Source of the DNA: an uncultured Niabella sp.
GTDB lineage: Bacteria > Bacteroidota > Bacteroidia > Chitinophagales > Chitinophagaceae
Assembly (NCBI GenBank): GCA_934486785.1
Contig: CAKSQK010000001.1
Location: 186,001 to 250,000, forward strand
Length of the DNA: 64,000 nt
Direction of reading: 5' to 3'
The notes beneath the pieces were generated by a model. That model was not told the origin of the DNA. It ran no database searches and saw only the letters and a list, made by a program, of their open reading frames with translations. The position numbers and the translations under genes were made by a program. This document shows positions 58,773 to 64,000 of the stretch, piece by piece. How positions within the stretch are numbered: the first letter of the stretch is position 1; each line of letters starts with the position of its first letter.

Positions 58773-59229
58773 AATCTAAATTTTCAGCTAAACTACATTT
58801 GCCAAACTCCTGCAAAAAGCATGAATTAGCAAACGGTAGCTTTTACTTACTATTCTGCACAAATTAAAAAGAATTTGGGTTTTGTTTCCCGCAAAGAACG
58901 CGAAGGAGCAACGCACGCAAAGTGTATTACGATCAGGTTTAGCTTGCAAATGAAAAAGTCAGGTTTTTTTAGGAAGATTTTTATTTGTGCCGTCAGGCAA
59001 ATCCGGTTGGTAGAAGACCAACATAGAATGACGCATCATACGTTCCGAAGGAACGTTTCGTGTCGTTCTTGTCAAACCCGCTACCAACAAATAGTCTCAC
59101 CGGGACTTTAACAACAACGCGGTTTCTAAAGGCCAATGCATTGGTACTATTGGTTTAGGTATCCTTCTAACACTTTGCGCCTTTGCGTGAAATTATTGTA
59201 CCTTTACCCGTTCAAAAAATGACAGAAGA
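58773..59229. repeat. Palindromic intergenic element upstream of mutL
   Basis: This 457-bp space has no gene. From about 58888 to 59193 it carries related outer arms (CGCAAAGTG at 58916-58924 and CACTTTGCG at 59171-59179). Inside them lie GTTGGTAG (59006-59013) facing CTACCAAC (59081-59088), and the palindrome ACGTTCC-GAA-GGAACGT (59040-59056). The arms TTTGCG and TGCGTGAAA also occur at 56133-56229. The nested dyads look like a MITE- or REP-type mobile repeat family. No transposase is present. Confidence 0.5.
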
Positions 59230-61074
59230 GTGCCTGATAAAATAGTTTTATTACCGGATAATATTGCCAACCAGATCGCAGCGGGAGAAGTGATCCAGCG
59301 GCCGGCCAGCGCCGTGAAGGAACTGCTGGAAAACGCTGTGGATGCCGGCGCCACTGAAATTAAACTGATCGTGAACGATGCCGGCAAAACACTTTTGCAG
59401 GTAATCGACAACGGCAGCGGCATGAGCGAAACCGATGCCCGTATGTGCTTTGAGCGCCATGCCACCAGCAAGATCAAAAACATTGACGACCTGTTCCACA
59501 TTAAAACCATGGGTTTTCGCGGCGAGGCCCTGGCCTCTATTGCCGCCGTGGCGCAGGTGGAAATGAAAACCAAACGCGCCAACGACGAAACCGGCACACT
59601 AATAGAAGTGGAGAACAGCCTGGTGATTTGTCAGGAGCCGGTGGCTGTACCCAACGGCACCAGCATTGCCATGAAGAACCTATTTTTTAACGTACCGGCC
59701 CGCCGAAATTTTTTAAAAAGCAACGCGGCTGAAATGCGGCATATTGTGGATGAGTTTACAAGGGTGGCCATGGCTTTTCCCGCGGTGATGTTTACACTTA
59801 CCAGCAACGGGCAGCAGGTTTTTTACCTGGAACCGGGCAGTTTAAAACAACGCATCATTCAACTGCTGGGCAACCATTACAACGCGCGCGTGGTGGCAGT
59901 GAAAGAAGAAACGGATTATATGAACATTTACGGATTTACCGGTAAACCTGAAACGGCTAAAAAAACCCGCGGTGACCAGTATTTTTTTGTGAACAACCGT
60001 TTTATTAAAAGTGCTTACCTGAACCACGCGGTGATGAATGCTTACCAGGAAATGATCCCTTCGGACAGCTTCCCGATGTATGTACTGTTTATTGATCTTG
60101 ATCCGTCGCAGGTGGATGTAAATGTGCATCCCACCAAACAGGAAATTAAATTTGAAGACGAGAAAATTGTTTATGCTTTTGTGCAGGCAGCGGTGAAGCA
60201 TTCGCTGGCACAATTTAGCGTAACGCCTACGCTTGATTTTGACCTGGATGCATCTATTCAGCAACTGCCTTCTATTTCGCAACCTTTTACAGTAGATAAA
60301 AAAGAAGCGATTGCCACATCTCCGCTGTTCAAAGGTTTTACAAAAAAAAACCAGGCGCATTTTATTGAGCGGGCATCGCAAAGCGAGCTAAAAAGCTGGA
60401 AGGATTTTTATGCTCCCCTGCCAAAAGGGGAAGGCTTGTCAGACTATGAGAAAGCACAACAACAAACTTCTGTTTTACACAAAACCAGGCCGGGCATTGC
60501 CATTGAAGAACATACAGAACTGGCGCAGGTACTGAACACTTATATTATTGTTCCTGCTACCGGCAGTTTTTTGCTCGTGAACCAGCAATCGGCGCACGAG
60601 CGCGTACTATACGAACAAATGAAACTGGCCGCCAATGGCAAACCGATAGCCACGCAGCGCAGCATGTTTCCTGCCACGCTGGAACTAAGCCCTGCCGACG
60701 CGGTGTTGTTGAATGAACTGCTACCTGACCTGTTGCTGCTGGGTTATATGATAGAACCTTTTGGCCACAACAGCTTTGTAATACAGGGTACACCTGCCGA
60801 CCTGGCTGATGGCAATGAAAAGCAACTGATTGATTTTACGCTGGAACAATACAAACATTTTAACAGCGACATCAAAATTTCTAACCGGGAAAAACTCATT
60901 CGCTCGCTGGCCAGACAACGCGCCATAAAAGCAGGCACACGCCTTACCGAACGTGAAATGAGGGAACTTTTATCCAGCCTTTTTACCTGCGAAATTTATA
61001 ATACCGCGCCAGATGGTAACCCTACTTACCTGGAGTTTAAACAAGACCAGATTGAAAAAATGTTTGGAAGGTAG
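59230..61074 (+). CDS. mutL: DNA mismatch repair protein MutL, endonuclease motifs degenerate
   Basis: This 614-residue protein has an intact GHKL ATPase: ELLENAVDAGA (31-41), DNGSGM (60-65) and GFRGEALASI (95-104), then the DPSQVDVNVHPTKQEIKF region. MutL dimers couple MutS recognition to downstream repair. In the C-terminal domain, however, the metal-binding DQHAxxExxxxE reads NQQSAHERVLYE (451-462). ACR-type and CPHGRP-type motifs read ARQRAIKAG and APDGNPTY, so the endonuclease site is lost. The start is a GTG at 59230, in frame with the conserved PDKIVLLPDNIANQIAAGEV. An overlapping ATG at 59219 opens only an 8-codon out-of-frame stretch. Confidence 0.94.
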   Translation: MPDKIVLLPDNIANQIAAGEVIQRPASAVKELLENAVDAGATEIKLIVNDAGKTLLQVIDNGSGMSETDARMCFERHATSKIKNIDDLFHIKTMGFRGEALASIAAVAQVEMKTKRANDETGTLIEVENSLVICQEPVAVPNGTSIAMKNLFFNVPARRNFLKSNAAEMRHIVDEFTRVAMAFPAVMFTLTSNGQQVFYLEPGSLKQRIIQLLGNHYNARVVAVKEETDYMNIYGFTGKPETAKKTRGDQYFFVNNRFIKSAYLNHAVMNAYQEMIPSDSFPMYVLFIDLDPSQVDVNVHPTKQEIKFEDEKIVYAFVQAAVKHSLAQFSVTPTLDFDLDASIQQLPSISQPFTVDKKEAIATSPLFKGFTKKNQAHFIERASQSELKSWKDFYAPLPKGEGLSDYEKAQQQTSVLHKTRPGIAIEEHTELAQVLNTYIIVPATGSFLLVNQQSAHERVLYEQMKLAANGKPIATQRSMFPATLELSPADAVLLNELLPDLLLLGYMIEPFGHNSFVIQGTPADLADGNEKQLIDFTLEQYKHFNSDIKISNREKLIRSLARQRAIKAGTRLTEREMRELLSSLFTCEIYNTAPDGNPTYLEFKQDQIEKMFGR

Positions 61075-61149
61075 GAGGTTTTCGGGGGTTGGCGTTGCCC
61101 GGCATTATTGCCTGCCGAAACTTAAGCATAAAAATGTTAGTTTAATATT

Positions 61150-61713
61150 TTACAATAGGGCATGTAGATAATCTGCTGTGTCTTTCAACCCTGAATTTCT
61201 TAATAGATTTAGTACTTCAAATTCATCCTGTTTAGGATTTTTTTTATTCAAAACCATTTCTTTAAAAGCTGCTATTGCCTGCTCTTGATTGAGGTCTATA
61301 ATATCGGTGAGAAAGTCGTCGGCAGTTTTAGCATTTAGGCTAAATGATTGTAAATATTCTTCTGAAAAGTCTTTGATATTATTGGTCACTATTAGGTTGG
61401 CATTGGTTTTTATTGCCGCTGCCAAAACGTGGCGGTCATCTTCATCTGGCAGTACCAAATGGTTTATTAATCCCTGGTAATTTTGAACTAAAGCGTCGGG
61501 GAATGCTAAGTTTGCTTTTAATATTCTTTTATTTGCCTCCTCTTCTGAAACTCCTTTTCCTATCATCAGTCTTTTCCATTCATGAAATATGTGTTCGCTC
61601 CATTTTGGAGTATAAAGGTCATAATATGCAAACCAAAATAAAATATCTCTGATAATTACAGGATAAACAACATTTGTATCTAAGACAGCGATAAAGCGTA
61701 CACTATGAATCAT
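61150..61713 (-). CDS. PIN-domain protein, probable toxin
   Basis: This 187-residue cytoplasmic protein begins RFIAVLDTNVVYP, the PIN fold start with the first acidic metal ligand (Asp12). It continues to PDEDDRHVLAAAIKTNANLIVTNNIKDF, which carries further acidic ligands of the nuclease centre. PIN toxins are Mg-dependent RNases that cut tRNA or other RNA. The C-terminal extension (about 130-187) is not part of the core. Its start overlaps the upstream HTH gene by 11 bp, a typical antitoxin-toxin order, so the pair probably forms a VapBC-like type II module or a variant of it. Confidence 0.82.
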   Translation of the reverse strand: MIHSVRFIAVLDTNVVYPVIIRDILFWFAYYDLYTPKWSEHIFHEWKRLMIGKGVSEEEANKRILKANLAFPDALVQNYQGLINHLVLPDEDDRHVLAAAIKTNANLIVTNNIKDFSEEYLQSFSLNAKTADDFLTDIIDLNQEQAIAAFKEMVLNKKNPKQDEFEVLNLLRNSGLKDTADYLHALL

Positions 61714-62158
61714 ACAATCCGGTTTCTTCGTCCAAATTCATTATATCAATAATATTTTGTTTCTGTTGTTCTTTCATTTGTTTTCTATACTTCATAATAT
61801 CATCTAATTTTATTCTTCTATGTTTTCCAACCTTAGTAAACGCAATCTTTCCATCTTCAAGCAGTTTTACTAAATGGGGCCGTGAACATCCAAGCATTTC
61901 TGCCGCTGCCTGAGTAGTTACTTCAGTAGCAATAGGCACAAGAGAAATTACTTTACCCTGTCCCATAGCTTTTAAAATTTCCCCCAGAAGCTTTAAAGCA
62001 CTTAGAGGAATTTTGATTTTTTCGCTTGTTTCATCAATTTCAATTTCAGGTTGCTCAGAATTGAGTTGTTGTATCACTGAAGCTAAAGCATCATAAGATT
62101 TACTTGCAAGCTTTTGGTCAAGTTTTGATGGTTTTTTTAATTGCTCCAATACTTTCAT
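61703..62158 (-). CDS. Excisionase-type HTH protein, probable antitoxin of the PIN gene
   Basis: This 151-residue protein has a MerR/excisionase-like helix-turn-helix (TTQAAAEMLGCSRPHLVKLLEDGKIAFTKVGKHRRI, about 84-118, split here by short quotes in the motif). Charged helical flanks follow, ending QKQNIIDIMNLDEETGLYDS. The N-terminal third is a charged helix (KKPSKLDQKLASKSYDALASV). The 11-bp overlap with the PIN-domain gene downstream marks them as a coupled pair in which this protein would bind the operon promoter and neutralise the toxin. This is family inference; no direct evidence of neutralisation exists in sequence. Confidence 0.8.
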   Translation of the reverse strand: MKVLEQLKKPSKLDQKLASKSYDALASVIQQLNSEQPEIEIDETSEKIKIPLSALKLLGEILKAMGQGKVISLVPIATEVTTQAAAEMLGCSRPHLVKLLEDGKIAFTKVGKHRRIKLDDIMKYRKQMKEQQKQNIIDIMNLDEETGLYDS

Positions 62159-62324
62159 AATTCTATTTTTTTTAAATTCTGATGTAATTTAAACGAAATA
62201 ATCAAAATAAAAGAAATTAAGATGGAGAACCTGATAATAAGCGCAGTTATTAGAAGAACAAAATCACACCAAAATGTTAGTAAATTATACAGCAGCACCC
62301 TCAACACTTCCTTCCTAAGGTAGC

Positions 62325-62357
62325 CAAAAAAACAGCAACCTAATAAACTGGTTGCTG
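62325..62357 (-). terminator. Intrinsic terminator after ricT
   Basis: CAGCAACC and GGTTGCTG form an 8-bp stem with a 9-nt loop (62333-62357). Seven T follow on the minus strand. It lies 25 bp past the ricT stop. Confidence 0.8.
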
Positions 62358-62381
62358 CTGATCTTATGATTTTATTACGCA

Positions 62382-63641
62382 TTAATTTTTAGGACGGTTG
62401 GGCTGGGGCCTGTGCTTTTTTTGCGGCGGGCCCTGGTGCTGCTGGCCTTTGGGCCCGGCCTGTTGCTGGTTTTGGCCGGCATTTTTGTCAGGACTGCTGC
62501 CCTGCCTGTTCTGGCTTCTCGGTTTATGGCCCTGCTTTTTTTTCCTGTCGGCCTTTTCTAATGTTTTTAAACTGATTTGCCCTACCACATCCACAAATTC
62601 CGGTTCGGCCTCACGCACTTTGTTAGACACAATTTCCACGGCTTCCAAATCGGGCGGAATGATGTTTTGCCTGTTGAGCGATTTTATTTTACGCACTCTT
62701 TCTATGGTGAGCGGGTAGTGTTTGTTACTGTCGGGCAGCACGTACCACATCAGGTTTTTAAAAATATCCTTTTTAATTAAATGAGCCCTGCCTTTTGCTA
62801 CTTCTATCTGGTCGCAGTCGTTGGGAAATCCCTGCAGTGCGTCCAGGTAAGTGTCAAGCTCGTAATTGAGGCAGCATTTCAGCCTGCCGCACTGGCCGCT
62901 AAGCTTGGTTTGGTTGATGGAAAGATTTTGGTACCGTGCAACGGTTGTGTTTACCGATTTAAAATCGGTGAGCCAGGTGCTGCAGCAAAGTTCCCTGCCG
63001 CAACTGCCAATGCCGCCCACTTTCCCGGCTTCCTGGCGCGCGCCTATCTGGCGCATTTCTACCTTCACCTTAAACTCGGATGCATATATTTTGATCAGTT
63101 CCCTGAAATCTACCCGGCCATCTGCAATATAAAAGAAAGTGGCTTTCCGGCCGTCGGCCTGCATTTCTACCTGGCTTATTTTCATGTCCAGGTTTAGCTG
63201 CCTGGCTATGGCACGGCTGCGGATCACGGCTTCCGGCTCGCGCTCTTTATTGATACGGCGCTGTTCCAGGTCGCGCTCGGTGGCTACGCGCAGTATTTTT
63301 TTCATGTCGGGGCTGTGCTCTTTTACATTGTGCTTTTTCATTTGCAGGCGCACAATTTCACCCGTAAGGGAAATTTCACCTACATCAAAACCGCTCACAC
63401 CTTCTACCGTAACCAGGTCTCCTTTTTCAAAATAATGCAGGGTGGGGTTGCGAAAAAAGTCTTTTCTTGTGCCATTGTTAAAGCTCACTTCCACCACGTT
63501 ACAATAGTCGCTTGTCATGGGCAGGTTGTGCAACCAGTCATAAGCGTTCATTCTATTACAGCCGCCGGTACTGCACCCGCCATTGCTTTTGCAACCGTTT
63601 GGCTTTAGGCCATTTGCAGTACCACAACTTGTACAACTCAT
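62382..63641 (-). CDS. ricT: RicT/YaaT-family PSP1-domain protein
   Basis: This 419-residue protein has a Cys-rich N-terminus (MSCTSCGTANGLK, CSTGGC) and the PSP1 C-terminal domain. GIGSCGRELCCSTWL and SGQCGRLKCCLNYE hold the conserved cysteines that, in Bacillus, bind iron-sulfur clusters in the RicT-RicA-RicF complex controlling RNA processing through RNase Y. Residues about 365-419 are a Gln/Pro/Lys-rich tail of low complexity. RNase Y is absent or different in Bacteroidota, so the target of this homologue is open. The gene is followed by a good terminator and then the PIN/HTH pair. Confidence 0.9.
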   Translation of the reverse strand: MSCTSCGTANGLKPNGCKSNGGCSTGGCNRMNAYDWLHNLPMTSDYCNVVEVSFNNGTRKDFFRNPTLHYFEKGDLVTVEGVSGFDVGEISLTGEIVRLQMKKHNVKEHSPDMKKILRVATERDLEQRRINKEREPEAVIRSRAIARQLNLDMKISQVEMQADGRKATFFYIADGRVDFRELIKIYASEFKVKVEMRQIGARQEAGKVGGIGSCGRELCCSTWLTDFKSVNTTVARYQNLSINQTKLSGQCGRLKCCLNYELDTYLDALQGFPNDCDQIEVAKGRAHLIKKDIFKNLMWYVLPDSNKHYPLTIERVRKIKSLNRQNIIPPDLEAVEIVSNKVREAEPEFVDVVGQISLKTLEKADRKKKQGHKPRSQNRQGSSPDKNAGQNQQQAGPKGQQHQGPPQKKHRPQPNRPKN

Positions 63642-64000
63642 TGACGAATATATGTTTATAGTTCCGCCTCGTAGTTTTATGTTTAATTACCAAAGACGGC
63701 ACCCGGTTCAACAAATTAATTAAAACAAAGGAAATACTGTGATAGTCCTGGCAAAGTCTGTGTATACACTGTACCCAAAGGCCGGGTATTTTTATAGATA
63801 TTTATAAATTGAAAAACAATTTATTATCAACAATTCGTACCATGCAATAAGCCCGATCTTCACGTATCCCTCCTCTGTATCTTTCTTCACGCCACAAAAC
63901 CTGTTCTCCTCAATCATTCAAAAATACTATTTTGTCCTGAATGATATGATAAATTTTTATGGTAAGTGCCATAAACAGCATTTTACCATTTGCATTTCTT
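63642..64000. other. Intergenic end of the window without recognised gene
   Basis: The last 359 bp are AT-rich. Only short open frames are seen, among them a minus-strand frame that enters from the right edge and stops near 63916 (about 30 residues, ending KIYHIIQDKIVFLND). It could be the C-terminus of a gene beyond the window, but it is too short to judge. Confidence 0.4.

Noticed and set aside
59219..59245. ATG out of frame upstream of mutL, opening an 8-codon frame
   Set aside because: The conserved MutL N-terminus follows the GTG at 59230; the ATG frame stops at once. Translational coupling is possible but unsupported.
62155..62382. A 75-codon hydrophobic minus-strand frame between ricT and the HTH gene
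   Set aside because: It begins at the ricT stop and runs across the ricT terminator; the hydrophobicity comes from AT-rich sequence.

Overview
The window looks like chromosomal DNA of a member of the Bacteroidota, most probably of the Chitinophagaceae. The evidence is direct and mixed. Many starts are preceded by the Bacteroidota-type promoter box TAnnTTTG, some with an upstream TTTG, and Shine-Dalgarno sequences are weak. The conserved block uppS-bamA-ompH-ompH-murI is present, as are a MurA with Asp at the catalytic Cys position and a cyclic beta-1,2-glucan synthase next to a GH144-type enzyme. No phage, IS transposase, CRISPR array, rRNA or tRNA was recognised.

Layout. 1-6.1 kb (minus): 5' part of a PIF1-like helicase, then the cell-envelope block murI, two Skp/OmpH chaperones, bamA and uppS. 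6.1-12.1 kb: kbl, a 64-residue protein, a small acyl-carrier-protein/ketosynthase/chain-length-factor-like trio, ridA and murA. 12.3-20.6 kb: GTP-type PEP carboxykinase, a class A beta-lactamase-like hydrolase, a frameshifted lipoprotein gene, an EEP-family hydrolase, a lipoprotein nuclease, a double-PDZ protein and an inositol-monophosphatase-family enzyme. 20.6-22.7 kb: obg, then about 1.1 kb without a protein gene that carries two paralogous small-RNA genes. 22.7-33.1 kb: an unknown helical protein, a DigH-like glycosidase, a DJ-1/PfpI protein, a hydroxyacid dehydrogenase, padR-pspC, gdhA and lysS. 33.4-41.6 kb (minus): alaS, then a compact five-gene operon: Nramp-like transporter, extended SDR, DapA-like lyase/aldolase, ApbE and M20 amidohydrolase. 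It has a perfect palindrome at its promoter. 41.7-56 kb: a GH144-like enzyme, a secreted protein of unknown function, an 8.7-kb cyclic beta-1,2-glucan synthase gene and a NagZ/serine-hydrolase fusion. 56.2-63.6 kb: a LytT/LytS-type two-component pair, a palindrome-rich intergenic element, mutL, a PIN/HTH toxin-antitoxin-like pair and ricT.

How genes fit together. Peptidoglycan metabolism recurs: MurI, MurA and UppS on the synthetic side, and the DigH-like enzyme, NagZ fusion and beta-lactamase-like protein on the turnover side. BamA and the two Skp-like proteins act together in outer-membrane protein assembly. The cyclic glucan synthase and the GH144-like enzyme may make and trim beta-1,2-glucan.

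The two best candidates for undescribed biology are separate. One is a pair of minus-strand small RNAs of about 121-122 nt, with identical 3' ends and terminators, separate promoters and diverged 5' ends (21.6-22.55 kb). The other is the Nramp-like operon, whose transporter lacks the metal-binding motifs of the family and whose SDR lacks the usual active-site lysine (36.1-41.6 kb).
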